Assembly: GCA_017405645.1 (NCBI GenBank)
Contig: JAFQZZ010000010.1
Span: forward strand, 1 to 45,751
DNA: 45,751 nucleotides
DNA from: Bacillota bacterium
Lineage (GTDB): Bacteria; Bacillota; Clostridia; Peptostreptococcales; Anaerovoracaceae
Direction: 5' to 3'
The first letter of the stretch is position 1; each line of letters opens with the position of its first letter. A program made the position numbers and the translations under genes. The notes below the pieces were generated by a model. That model saw nothing but the letters and a program-made list of their open reading frames with translations. It was not told where the DNA came from and ran no database searches. Below are positions 30,858 to 39,052 of the stretch, piece after piece.

Positions 30858-32372
30858 ATGAAACACAGAACGAAGAAACTGCTGGGCATTCTGCTGGCCC
30901 TTATCACGGTGGCGGGACTGTCGGCCACGGCGCTGGCGGTCAGCTTCCCGGATGTCCCAAGCGGCGCCTGGTATGATCAGGATGTGCAGAAGGCTGTGAA
31001 CACCGGGCTGATCAACGGCTATCCGGACGGGACTTTCGGGCCCAACCAGAATATGAAGTATTCCGAAGCTGTCAAGCTGGCTGCCTGCATGCACCAGAAA
31101 TACACCACCGGTTCCGTGACGCTAAAGAACGGCGATCCGTGGTACCAGACGTATGTGGACTATGCAAAAGCCCACAGTATCATCTCAAAGAATTATCCCT
31201 GGGAATCCAATGCCACTCGGGCGGGCTACGTGGAGATCTTTGCCCATGCCCTGCCGGACAGCGCCCTGGCGGTGAAGAACAGCGTCGGGAACGACGCCAT
31301 CCCCGATGTGAAGAGCAGCCACCCCCAGGCAGCGGAGATCTACAAACTGTACCGCGCGGGGGTGCTGACGGGCTATGATGACGGGTCTTTCCAGCCCAAC
31401 AACAATATCCGGCGCTGCGAAGTGGCTGCCATCCTGACCAGGATGATGGATTCCTCCGCCCGCAAGAGTATCAGCCTGGGCCCGGTGCTCCAGATCACCA
31501 CCCAGCCCAAGGACGTTACCGTAAATGTCGGCGGGGAAGCCTATTTTTCAGTGTATGTAGCCGGGGGCAGGACGCCTTATACCTATCAATGGCACAAGAT
31601 CACTCCCGGCGGTGAGGATATCATTCCCCAGGGGAGCAGATACGGCGGCTTGAACTCCTCAAGTATGATCGCCAGAAACACGACAGTCAGCGAGGACCAG
31701 GGGGCCTGGTATTACTGCGTCATTACCGACGCAGACGGGAATAAAGTAACGTCCATGAAAGCATATGTGTATGTTAATTACCATACCCTGAGATTCAAAA
31801 GCAGCCTGGAGAACGTTACGGTAAGAGAAGGAGAGGACGCCGTGTTTACCGTCCAAATTACTGGAGGAAAAGAGCCTTACAAATTCGCATGGTATAACCG
31901 GGATCCGGGGAACAGCAAGGATTACCTTTGTACGGACAGCGAGTGGTACAGCAATACGGATACGGCATCCCTGACCGTCAACAGGCCGATGCTCAGCCAG
32001 GACGGTGGGACTTATTACTGTGTTGTCACGGACGTTACGGGAAACAGTATAACATCCAGTAAAGCCACCCTCACCGTGAATCCCGAGCCCCTGACCATCA
32101 CCGATCAGCCGGAGGAGATCTATACCGCAAACAGAGGCGAGCTCGTGGTCCTTAGAGTGGGTGTTACCGGCGGCAGGGGACCCTATTCCTATCAGTGGAT
32201 GCGGGAGGGGTATGCCGTTGTCGAAACCGACCTCATTACCGGCACCCAGACCCATGAGCTGGTCATGCGGCAGGTATCGCCTGCGGAAACCGGCAACCGG
32301 TTTTACTGCATCATCAAGGATTATGACGGGAGACAGGTGACCTCCAATTGGGTCAAACTGATCGTGAAATAA
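30858..32372 (+). CDS. SLH-domain surface protein with three Ig-like domains
   Basis: The 504-residue exported protein has a signal peptide (1-27, ending TALA). SLH domains at about 29-80 (SFPDVPSGAWYDQDV) and 149-197 (TGYDDGSFQPN) flank a degenerate middle one (GDPWYQTYVDYAKAH). Three Ig-like domains follow, each with a Y-x-W strand (YTYQWHK, YKFAWYN, YSYQWMR) and a late YYC or FYC strand (YYCVITD, YYCVVTD, FYCIIKD). SLH domains hold it to the secondary wall polymer; the Ig domains probably bind a ligand or partner. AGGGGTGTT precedes the ATG. A weak terminator and the SUF promoter follow. Confidence 0.88.
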   Translation: MKHRTKKLLGILLALITVAGLSATALAVSFPDVPSGAWYDQDVQKAVNTGLINGYPDGTFGPNQNMKYSEAVKLAACMHQKYTTGSVTLKNGDPWYQTYVDYAKAHSIISKNYPWESNATRAGYVEIFAHALPDSALAVKNSVGNDAIPDVKSSHPQAAEIYKLYRAGVLTGYDDGSFQPNNNIRRCEVAAILTRMMDSSARKSISLGPVLQITTQPKDVTVNVGGEAYFSVYVAGGRTPYTYQWHKITPGGEDIIPQGSRYGGLNSSSMIARNTTVSEDQGAWYYCVITDADGNKVTSMKAYVYVNYHTLRFKSSLENVTVREGEDAVFTVQITGGKEPYKFAWYNRDPGNSKDYLCTDSEWYSNTDTASLTVNRPMLSQDGGTYYCVVTDVTGNSITSSKATLTVNPEPLTITDQPEEIYTANRGELVVLRVGVTGGRGPYSYQWMREGYAVVETDLITGTQTHELVMRQVSPAETGNRFYCIIKDYDGRQVTSNWVKLIVK

Positions 32373-32398
32373 AGCCGCTTTTATAAAGCATTCGTTTC

Positions 32399-32418
32399 AA
32401 CAAGACCCCTTGTTTTTT
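32399..32418 (+). terminator. Weak terminator before the SUF pair
   Basis: AACAAG (32399-32404), a four-base loop and CTTGTT (32409-32414) continue into TTTT. The stem overlaps the -35 of the next promoter. Confidence 0.5.
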
Positions 32419-32438
32419 CCCGGGCACCTGTGTATAAT
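32410..32438 (+). promoter_or_regulatory. Promoter for the sufC-sufB pair
   Basis: TTGTTT (32410-32415), a 17-base spacer ending TGTG, and consensus TATAAT (32433-32438). It is the best -10 match among the promoters of the GC-rich part. Confidence 0.75.
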
Positions 32439-32476
32439 AGACGGGTACTGAAAAGAAAGACAAGGGGATTGTTTTT

Positions 32477-33220
32477 ATGATCGAACTGAAAGACTTATGT
32501 TTTTCCGTCCGGGAGGACGGGGAAACCAAGGAAATCATCAAGGATATGAATCTGACCATCGGGGACGACCGGTTCGTGGTGATCACGGGACCCAACGGCA
32601 GCGGGAAATCCACGCTGGCCAAGCTGATTGCCGGAATCGAAAAGCCCACCTCCGGGAAGATCTATTTTAACGGTGAAGATATTACGGACCTGAACGTGAC
32701 GGAGCGGGCGAAGCGGGGTATCAGCTATGCATTCCAGCAGCCGGTGCGCTTCAAGGGCATCCAGGTCAAGGACCTGCTGAAGATCGCGGCGGGGAAATTC
32801 CTCAGCCGGGACCAGATGTATGAATACCTTTCCCTCTGCGGCCTCTGCGCCAAGGACTACATCGACCGCGAAGTCAACGCCAGCCTCTCCGGCGGCGAAC
32901 TGAAGCGGATCGAGATCGCCACCCTGCTGGCCAGGAATACGGAGTTCTCCCTGTTCGACGAACCGGAAGCGGGCATCGATCTGTGGAGCTTCAAGAACCT
33001 GATCCACGTGTTTGAGATCCTGCGGGAACAGACCCAGGGTTCCGTGATGATCATCTCCCACCAGGAACGGATCATGCAGATTGCCGACGATATCGTGGTG
33101 ATCAATGCCGGCAAGATCACGATGCACGGGCCGAAGGAAGCGGTGCTGCCGCTGCTGCTGGGTTCCCGGCCGCAGGAAGGCTGCGATAATATTTGCCAGG
33201 GAGGTGCGGAATGCAGATAG
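32477..33220 (+). CDS. sufC: Fe-S cluster assembly ATPase SufC (minimal SUF/SMS type)
   Basis: The 247-residue ABC-type ATPase has Walker A GPNGSGKST (38-46), signature LSGGE (137-141), Walker B with FSLFDEPE (157-164) and the switch His in IISHQE. FDEPEAGID is the SufC form of the D-loop region. It drives conformational change of the SufB/D scaffold during Fe-S cluster assembly. In this genome segment it pairs with one scaffold gene only, the two-gene layout described as the minimal SMS (SmsCB) system of anaerobes and archaea. Its last bases overlap the sufB-type gene start by ten bases. Confidence 0.9.
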   Translation: MIELKDLCFSVREDGETKEIIKDMNLTIGDDRFVVITGPNGSGKSTLAKLIAGIEKPTSGKIYFNGEDITDLNVTERAKRGISYAFQQPVRFKGIQVKDLLKIAAGKFLSRDQMYEYLSLCGLCAKDYIDREVNASLSGGELKRIEIATLLARNTEFSLFDEPEAGIDLWSFKNLIHVFEILREQTQGSVMIISHQERIMQIADDIVVINAGKITMHGPKEAVLPLLLGSRPQEGCDNICQGGAECR

Positions 33221-34134
33221 ATGATATCCAAATGAGATTGCTGGAAGAAGTAGCGGATCTCCACGGCGTGCCGGAAGGCGCATACAACATCCGGGCCAAC
33301 GGTGAAAAGGCTGCCCGGAACACCACCGCCAACATCGACATCGTTTCCAAGACCGATGTCAGCGGCATCGACGTCATCATCAAGGCGGGCACAAAGAACG
33401 AAAGCGTGCACATCCCGGTGGTGATCAGCCAGAGCGGGCTGAAGGAAATGGTCTACAATGACTTTTACGTCGGGGAAAACTGCGACGTGGTCATCGTGGC
33501 GGGCTGCGGCATCGACAACTGCGGCGAACAGGATTCCCAGCACGACGGGATCCACCGTTTCTTTGTCGGAAAGAATTCGAAAGTAAAATATGTGGAAAAG
33601 CACTATGGCAGCGGCGACGGGAACGGCAAGCGCCTCCTGAACCCGGGCACCGAAGTGCATATGGAAGAAGACAGCTACATGGAAATGGAAATGGTCCAGA
33701 TCCGGGGCGTGGACTCCACAGAACGGCGGACAACGGCGGAAGTGGGGCCGGGAGCGACCCTGATCGTCCGGGAACGGCTGCTGACCCATGGAAACCAGTA
33801 TGCCTACAGTTTCTACGATGTGAAGCTTAACGGGGACAATTCCAAGGCGGACGTGGTGTCCCGCAGCGTGGCGCAGGATACCTCCAAGCAGGTCTTCGAC
33901 GCCGGCATCGTGGGCAATGCCCCCTGCAGCGGTCACACCGAGTGCGACGCCATCATCATGGGGGATGCCAAGATCGTGGCGATCCCGAAGCTGGAAGCCA
34001 ATGACCTGGATGCGGCGCTGATCCATGAGGCGGCCATCGGCAAGATCGCCGGGGAACAGATCATCAAACTGATGACCCTGGGTCTCACGGAAGAGCAGGC
34101 CGAAGAAAAGATCATCGACGGTTTCCTGAAGTAA
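33211..34134 (+). CDS. sufB: SufB/SufD-family scaffold protein (SmsB-like)
   Basis: The 307-residue protein is a short SufB/SufD-type beta-helix scaffold for Fe-S assembly. The core holds ADVVSRSVAQDTSKQVFD and GNAPCSGHTECDAIIMGD with the conserved Cys in a SufB-like position, then LEANDLDAALIHEAAIGKI with the conserved Asp, Glu and His. It is shorter than the classical 470-residue SufB and lacks SufD, SufS and SufU neighbours, as expected for the SMS type. GGGAGGTG six bases before ATG 33211 decides the start. It is probably coupled to sufC and ends with a strong terminator. Confidence 0.88.
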   Translation: MQIDDIQMRLLEEVADLHGVPEGAYNIRANGEKAARNTTANIDIVSKTDVSGIDVIIKAGTKNESVHIPVVISQSGLKEMVYNDFYVGENCDVVIVAGCGIDNCGEQDSQHDGIHRFFVGKNSKVKYVEKHYGSGDGNGKRLLNPGTEVHMEEDSYMEMEMVQIRGVDSTERRTTAEVGPGATLIVRERLLTHGNQYAYSFYDVKLNGDNSKADVVSRSVAQDTSKQVFDAGIVGNAPCSGHTECDAIIMGDAKIVAIPKLEANDLDAALIHEAAIGKIAGEQIIKLMTLGLTEEQAEEKIIDGFLK

Positions 34135-34148
34135 ACAGACTTTTACGG

Positions 34149-34172
34149 GGCGGGACTTTCCCGCCTTTTTTC
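34149..34172 (+). terminator. Terminator after the SUF pair
   Basis: GGCGGGA (34149-34155) and TCCCGCC (34159-34165) form a 7-bp GC stem followed by TTTTTTC. Flanking AAACAGA and TCTGTTT can extend it. Confidence 0.85.
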
Positions 34173-34189
34173 TGTTTAGAGAGAATGAA

Positions 34190-34346
34190 GGCTGCCCAAA
34201 GCGGAGGATGAATCCCCACAGGGGCAGTCTCGAACGCCGGTCCTTGGCGATTGGCGAGCCGAAGGCGAAGACAGAGCCTAGTACCGTTGCGTGAGAGCCC
34301 TGAGCGAGAGCGTCCCCGAGGGGATTGCATCCGCAGCTCTGCAGCC
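34190..34346. repeat. Long imperfect inverted repeat, possible MITE or structured RNA
   Basis: GGCTGC (34190-34195) pairs with GCAGCC (34341-34346). The 17-base stretch at 34201-34217 (GCGGAGGATGAATCCCC) pairs with GGGGATTGCATCCGC at 34320-34334, with two extra bases and one mismatch. TCTCG on the left also matches CGAGA on the right. Smaller hairpins lie inside (CCCCacaGGGG; CCCCgaGGGG). The 157 bases carry no credible gene. They sit between a terminator and a transporter start. The layout suggests a mobile palindromic element or a large leader RNA. Confidence 0.55.
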
Positions 34347-34394
34347 CCATGTTTTACTGAGTAAGCAAGAAAGAGAGAAAGGAGGTCCCGCCTC

Positions 34395-35267
34395 ATGGAA
34401 AAGCCTGAATCCAACATCCGCCTAGGCATCGCCTGCATCATCGCGTCGGCCCTGTGCTTTTCCCTGATGAGCCTCTTTATCCGTCTGTCGGGGGATGTGC
34501 CGGTGATGCAGAAGTGCTTCTTCCGGAACGCGGTGGCCTTCGTGATGGCCTTTATCGTCATGGCCCGGGCCCGGCAGCCTTTTGTCGTGGAGCCCGGCAA
34601 CTGGAAGTACATGCTCATCCGGGCCGGTGCCGGCACCCTGGGGATCATCACCAATTTCTACGCCGTGGATCACCTGACAATCTCCGACGCCTCCATCCTG
34701 AACAAGCTGTCCCCCTTCTTTGCCATCATCTTCTCCGTCTTCGTGTTGAAGGAAGTGGCAAAGGCCGGGGAGTGGCTGGCGGTCGTCGTCGCCTTCATCG
34801 GCGCGGTCTTCGTCATCCGTCCCGGGGTGGATATGATGGCCTCCTTCCCGGCGGTGGTGGGCATGCTGTCCGGCTGCTTCGCCGGGCTGGCCTACACCTA
34901 CCTGAGGAAACTGCGGCAGCGGGGCCAGAACGGGATGTCCATCGTCCTGTTCTTCTCGGGCTTTTCCAGCCTGTGCTTCCTGCCCTCCCTGATCTTCGAC
35001 TACCGGCCCATTGCGCCGGTACAGTGGTTCTTCCTGTTCATGACGGGGGTGGCGGCCCTGGGCGGCCAGGTCTTCATCACCAAGGCCTATGCCTACGCGC
35101 CGGCCAAGGAGATTTCTGTCTACGATTTTTCCAACGTGGTGTTCTCGGCCCTGTGGGGCTTCCTGTTCCTGAGCCAGATTCCGGACCCCCTGAGCGTGGT
35201 GGGATATATCATCATTATCGGCACCGCCATTGTGAAATGGCGAATCAGCATAAAAAAGGACGAATAA
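34395..35267 (+). CDS. DMT-superfamily (EamA) transporter
   Basis: The 290-residue membrane protein has ten predicted helices in two EamA repeats (about 10-140 and 150-283), the drug/metabolite transporter fold. GIITNFYAVDHLTISDASIL and ALGGQVFITKAYAYAPAKE are the matching signature regions of the two halves. Members export amino acids, metabolites or nucleotide sugars, and the cargo cannot be told. AAGGAGG precedes the ATG. The structured repeat at 34190-34346 lies in its upstream region and could form part of its leader if transcription starts beyond the SUF terminator. Confidence 0.88.
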   Translation: MEKPESNIRLGIACIIASALCFSLMSLFIRLSGDVPVMQKCFFRNAVAFVMAFIVMARARQPFVVEPGNWKYMLIRAGAGTLGIITNFYAVDHLTISDASILNKLSPFFAIIFSVFVLKEVAKAGEWLAVVVAFIGAVFVIRPGVDMMASFPAVVGMLSGCFAGLAYTYLRKLRQRGQNGMSIVLFFSGFSSLCFLPSLIFDYRPIAPVQWFFLFMTGVAALGGQVFITKAYAYAPAKEISVYDFSNVVFSALWGFLFLSQIPDPLSVVGYIIIIGTAIVKWRISIKKDE

Positions 35268-35507
35268 TCTATGGCAAGACCTTATAAATGACAAAAAATT
35301 CACGAGAAAATGACAATTTTGATGAGGTATAAAGAAAAATTACTGGGCGGAAACTATTGAAACAGAAAGGGTTTTTTGTTAATATGAAATGTGAGCATTC
35401 AGGTATGTTTTGAATGACATATACCGGCTGGATTGTTAAAATTTCAACGATTCCAGGCGTTTTGAAAGAATGAGAATGAGTGAAAACCATATGAAGGAGG
35501 AAGCAAA
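35268..35507 (+). other. AT-rich leader region of the rnf operon
   Basis: The 240 bases between the transporter and rnfC are AT-rich and hold no credible gene. They carry the likely rnf promoter (35414-35442) and two overlapping inverted repeats at 35396-35425. An AAGGAGG ribosome binding site lies at 35494-35500. Nothing else is recognised. Confidence 0.6.
35414..35442 (+). promoter_or_regulatory. Promoter for the rnf operon
   Basis: ATGACA (35414-35419), a 17-base spacer and TAAAAT (35437-35442). The transcript would start near 35450, about 58 bases before rnfC. Confidence 0.55.
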
Positions 35508-36875
35508 GTGCCGATCAGGAAAATGAATGGTGCTCATGTGCCTCACAGGAAGAACACCACAGAGATGGCTGCCGTGCGGATCCCGGTCCCGAAGCAGCTG
35601 GTGATTCCCATGTCCATGCACATTGGCGCGCCGGCAAAGCCGGTGGTCAAACCCGGAGAAGATGTAAAGGTGGGACAGCTGATCGCGGAAGCGGGCGGCT
35701 TCGTTTCCGCGCCGATCTATTCCGGCGTTTCCGGCAAGGTTCTGAAAATCGATGAACTGACTGTCTCCAACGGCTCCAGCGTGCCGGCGATCCGCATCCA
35801 GTCTGATGGTGAGCAGACGGTGCTGGAAGACCTGACGCCGCCGGTGGTGACGGATTACGACAGTTTTCTGGAAGCCGTCCGCAACAGCGGGGTGGTAGGC
35901 CTCGGGGGAGCCGGATTCCCCACGATGGTCAAACTGAAGGTGGACCTGGAAAAAGTCGATGCGATCATCATTAACGGCGCGGAATGCGAACCCTATATCA
36001 CCTCTGATACCCGGACGATGATGGACCGGACCGACGAAGTCTGGGCCGGCGTGGAGATGCTGCAGAAATACCTGCAGGCGAAGCGGATCATCATCGGGAT
36101 CGAAGACAACAAACCCCAGTGCATCCAGAAGTTCAGAGAACTCTGCGCCACTACCCAAGGCGTGGAAGTGGCGGCCCTGCCGTCCATGTACCCCCAGGGC
36201 GGTGAAAAAGTGCTGATCTTCAATACCATCGGAAAGATCGTGCCGGAAGGCAAACTGCCGATGGATGTGGGCGCCATCGTGATCAACTGCACGACCCTGG
36301 CGACCATCGCCCAGTATATCCAGACCGGGATGCCCCTGGTGGAAAAGTGCATCACCATCGACGGCAGCGCCGTGGCGGAGCCGAAGAATGTGATCGCGCC
36401 CATCGGCACCCCGCTGAAGGACCTCTTTGAAGCCTGCGGCGGCTTCAAGGCGGATCCGAAGAAAGTCCTGTACGGCGGCCCGATGATGGGGATCTCCGTG
36501 CCGGACCTGGACAACCCCGTGCTGAAGAACACCAACGCGGTGCTGGCCTTCGACGAAAAGGACGCCAGACCGCCGGAACCCACCGCCTGCATTAAGTGCG
36601 GCCGGTGCATCGCCCATTGTCCGCTGAAACTGATGCCGGCGGACATCGAAAGGGCCTACACACTGGAACGTCCGGAAGATTTAAAAGAACTGAAAGTCAA
36701 CATCTGCATGGAATGCGGCTGCTGCAGCTTCGTCTGCCCGGCCAAGCGTCCCCTGGTGCAGGTGAATAAACTCTCCAAAGCCATGCTGAACAAGTACAAT
36801 GCCCAGCTGAAGGCGGAGGAGGAGGCCCGCAAGGCAAAAGAAGAAGCGAAGAAGGAGGAAGAAAACAATGGATAA
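35508..36875 (+). CDS. rnfC: Rnf complex subunit C (ferredoxin:NAD+ oxidoreductase)
   Basis: The 455-residue peripheral subunit binds FMN and NADH and carries two 4Fe-4S clusters. VVGLGGAGFPT (about 128-138) is the nucleotide-binding glycine loop, NGAECEPYITSD the flavin-site segment. The two cluster motifs are CIKCGRCIAHCP and CMECGCCSFVCP. The charged Glu/Lys-rich C-terminus is usual. GTG start with AAGGAGG seven bases upstream. It opens the clostridial-order operon C-D-G-E-A-B and overlaps rnfD by eight bases. Rnf exports Na+ or H+ while passing electrons from reduced ferredoxin to NAD+. Confidence 0.96.
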   Translation: MPIRKMNGAHVPHRKNTTEMAAVRIPVPKQLVIPMSMHIGAPAKPVVKPGEDVKVGQLIAEAGGFVSAPIYSGVSGKVLKIDELTVSNGSSVPAIRIQSDGEQTVLEDLTPPVVTDYDSFLEAVRNSGVVGLGGAGFPTMVKLKVDLEKVDAIIINGAECEPYITSDTRTMMDRTDEVWAGVEMLQKYLQAKRIIIGIEDNKPQCIQKFRELCATTQGVEVAALPSMYPQGGEKVLIFNTIGKIVPEGKLPMDVGAIVINCTTLATIAQYIQTGMPLVEKCITIDGSAVAEPKNVIAPIGTPLKDLFEACGGFKADPKKVLYGGPMMGISVPDLDNPVLKNTNAVLAFDEKDARPPEPTACIKCGRCIAHCPLKLMPADIERAYTLERPEDLKELKVNICMECGCCSFVCPAKRPLVQVNKLSKAMLNKYNAQLKAEEEARKAKEEAKKEEENNG

Positions 36876-37803
36876 TCTGGTTGTATCGATTTCTCCTCAT
36901 ATTCGCGATGAAGCCAGCACCTCCAAGATCATGCGGGATGTGCTGATCGCCCTGGTTCCCGGCGTCATCGCTTCGGTGGTCATTTTCGGACCCCGGGCGC
37001 TGCTGGTGGAAGCGGTCTGCATCGCCTCCTGCCTGTTCTTTGAATGGGGCTTTGAAAAGATCTGCAAACGGCCCAATACCATCGGGGACCTGTCCGCGGC
37101 GGTGACCGGCCTGATCCTGGCCTTCAACCTCAACGTGGGGATCCCCCTCTGGCAGGCTATTTTCGGATCCTTCATCGCCATCGTGCTGGTGAAGCAGCTC
37201 TTCGGCGGCATCGGCAAGAACTTTGCCAACCCGGCCATCACGGCCCGTGTCGTGATGCTGCTGGCCTTCTCCGGAACGATGACCACCTGGAACACCCCGA
37301 CGATCCTGCATCCGTCGGCGGATGCGGTCACCTGTGCCACACCGCTGACGCTGATCGCCAAGGGCCATTTGGATCAGCTGCCCTCCCTGGGGCAGATGTT
37401 CCTGGGCATCGAAGGCGGCTGCCTGGGCGAGACCTGTACCCTGGCGCTGCTGATCGGCGGGATCTACCTGCTGGTCCGGAAGATCATCACCTGGCACACC
37501 CCGGTGGCCTTCATCGGCACCGTCTTTGTGCTGAGCCTTATTTTCGGGCAGGATCCGCTGGTGCAGATCCTCTCCGGCGGCGTATTCCTGGGCGCCATCT
37601 TCATGGCCACGGACTATGCCACCACCCCGTCCACCAACAAGGGCCGGATCATCTTCGGGATCGGCTGCGGCGTGATCACCGTGCTGATCCGTATCTGGGG
37701 GAACTACCCGGAAGGCGTGTCCTTCTCCATCCTCCTGATGAATCTCCTGACGCCGTTCATCATCAAATGGACGCGGAACAAGCCGTTGGGGGGTGTTGAG
37801 TAA
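36868..37803 (+). CDS. rnfD: Rnf complex subunit D
   Basis: The 311-residue integral membrane subunit has about nine to ten helices and the NqrB/RnfD signatures GLILAFNLNVGIPLW, NPAITARVVMLLAFS and FMATDYATTPST, the last near the C-terminal covalent-FMN Thr region of the family. It forms part of the ion channel core. AAGGAGGAAG lies just upstream inside rnfC. Its stop overlaps the start of rnfG (TAATG), so translation is coupled. Confidence 0.95.
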   Translation: MDNLVVSISPHIRDEASTSKIMRDVLIALVPGVIASVVIFGPRALLVEAVCIASCLFFEWGFEKICKRPNTIGDLSAAVTGLILAFNLNVGIPLWQAIFGSFIAIVLVKQLFGGIGKNFANPAITARVVMLLAFSGTMTTWNTPTILHPSADAVTCATPLTLIAKGHLDQLPSLGQMFLGIEGGCLGETCTLALLIGGIYLLVRKIITWHTPVAFIGTVFVLSLIFGQDPLVQILSGGVFLGAIFMATDYATTPSTNKGRIIFGIGCGVITVLIRIWGNYPEGVSFSILLMNLLTPFIIKWTRNKPLGGVE

Positions 37804-38354
37804 TGAATGAAACCAATATCCGCAAGGAATTCGTAAAGCCCATCGCGGTGCTGACCATCATCTGCCTGGTGATGTCGATCCTGCTGTCGTTCACGAACGG
37901 CGTGACCTCGCCCATCATCGAAAAGGCGGAAAAGAAGGCGGCGGAACAGGCCCGGCTGGAGGTGCTGCCCCAGGCGGCGACCTTTGAACGGGTCGACATC
38001 GATCCGGAAGACCTTCCTTCCAGCGTGACCGATGTGTACAAGGCTATCAACGGAGCCGGTTACGCGGTTTCCCTGGACGGTGACGGGTACGGCGGCAAGA
38101 AGACGCTGAAAATGATCGTCGGCGTGGATGCCGACGGCTTCATCACCGATACCAAGGTCATGAGCCACAGCGAGACCCCGGGGCTGGGCTCCAGAGTCGC
38201 GGAACCGGACTTCAAGGACCAGTTCAACGGACTGGATGAAAGCGGCCTCGACGGGATCGTCACCATTTCCGGCGCCACGATCTCCTCCAACCACTACATC
38301 GACACCGTGAGGGATGCCCTGACGGCAGTGGAAATTGCAAAGGGGGCGGAATAA
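37803..38354 (+). CDS. rnfG: Rnf complex subunit G (covalent FMN)
   Basis: The 183-residue subunit has one N-terminal membrane helix (about 13-35) and an FMN-binding domain facing outside. The covalent flavinylation motif S(T)GAT is present in TISGATISS (about 157-165), with SHSETPGLGSRV ahead of it as in other FMN_bind proteins. FMN would be attached by an ApbE flavin transferase, which is not in this window. The start overlaps the rnfD stop by one base, and its own stop overlaps rnfE in the same way. Confidence 0.95.
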   Translation: MNETNIRKEFVKPIAVLTIICLVMSILLSFTNGVTSPIIEKAEKKAAEQARLEVLPQAATFERVDIDPEDLPSSVTDVYKAINGAGYAVSLDGDGYGGKKTLKMIVGVDADGFITDTKVMSHSETPGLGSRVAEPDFKDQFNGLDESGLDGIVTISGATISSNHYIDTVRDALTAVEIAKGAE

Positions 38355-39052
38355 TGAGTAAACTTTCTGTTTTGACAAAAGGGATCATTAAAGAGAATCC
38401 GGTCCTGGTGCTGGTGCTGGGTACCTGCCCGGCTCTGGCGACTTCCACGGGCGTCATCAGCGCCCTGGGCATGGGCGCCGCAGCCACAGCGGTGCTGATC
38501 TGCTCCAATATCGTAATCTCTATCCTGAAAAAGGTGATCCCGGACAAGGTTCGGATCCCCTGCTATATCGTTGTTATCGCCAGCTTCGTGACCCTGGTGC
38601 AGATGGTGGTCAAAGCCTATGCGCCGGCGCTGAACACGGCGCTGGGAATCTACCTGCCGCTGATCGTAGTAAACTGTATCATCTTAGGCAGGGCGGAAAT
38701 GTTTGCCAGCAAGAATTCCGTAGTGGATTCCGCGCTGGACGGCATCGGCATGGGCCTCGGTTTTACCCTGACCCTGGTGCTGATGGCCACCATTCGTGAA
38801 ACTTTCGGAGCCGGTACCTGGGCGGGGATTCCGATCCCGGTGCTGGTGGATCATCCGATCTCCATCATGACCATGGCTCCGGGCGGCTTCGTGGTATACG
38901 GGCTGCTGATCGCCATCGTCATCAAGCTGACCAACGGCAGGGCGCCGCTCAGAAAGAGCTTCGACTGCGAATCCTGTCCGTCGGCGGCCTTCTGCGGGAG
39001 ATCTTCCTGCGATGACCTGGACCTGAGCAAGAAGGAGGTGGCTGCTGAATGA
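38354..39052 (+). CDS. rnfE: Rnf complex subunit E with Cys-rich C-terminal tail
   Basis: The 232-residue membrane subunit has six helices. The family regions are IKENPVLVLVLGTCPALA near the start, which holds one of the membrane 2Fe-2S Cys ligands, and LPLIVVNCIILGRAE with the second. The C-terminal 35 residues carry a soluble tail with four cysteines (CESCPSAAFCGRSSC) beyond the usual fold. The tail might bind a metal or contact RnfB; this is inferred. Start overlaps rnfG by one base, and its end overlaps rnfA by four bases (ATGA). Confidence 0.94.
   Translation: MSKLSVLTKGIIKENPVLVLVLGTCPALATSTGVISALGMGAAATAVLICSNIVISILKKVIPDKVRIPCYIVVIASFVTLVQMVVKAYAPALNTALGIYLPLIVVNCIILGRAEMFASKNSVVDSALDGIGMGLGFTLTLVLMATIRETFGAGTWAGIPIPVLVDHPISIMTMAPGGFVVYGLLIAIVIKLTNGRAPLRKSFDCESCPSAAFCGRSSCDDLDLSKKEVAAE

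Noticed and set aside
34190..34346. CRISPR array or tRNA gene in the structured segment
   Set aside because: There are no regularly spaced direct repeats, and no tRNA cloverleaf or TTC-loop consensus was found.
32857..34350. 497-codon minus-strand frame opposite the SUF pair and across the 34190-34346 repeat
   Set aside because: It runs across a terminator and an inverted repeat and mirrors sufB; no domain or ribosome binding site.
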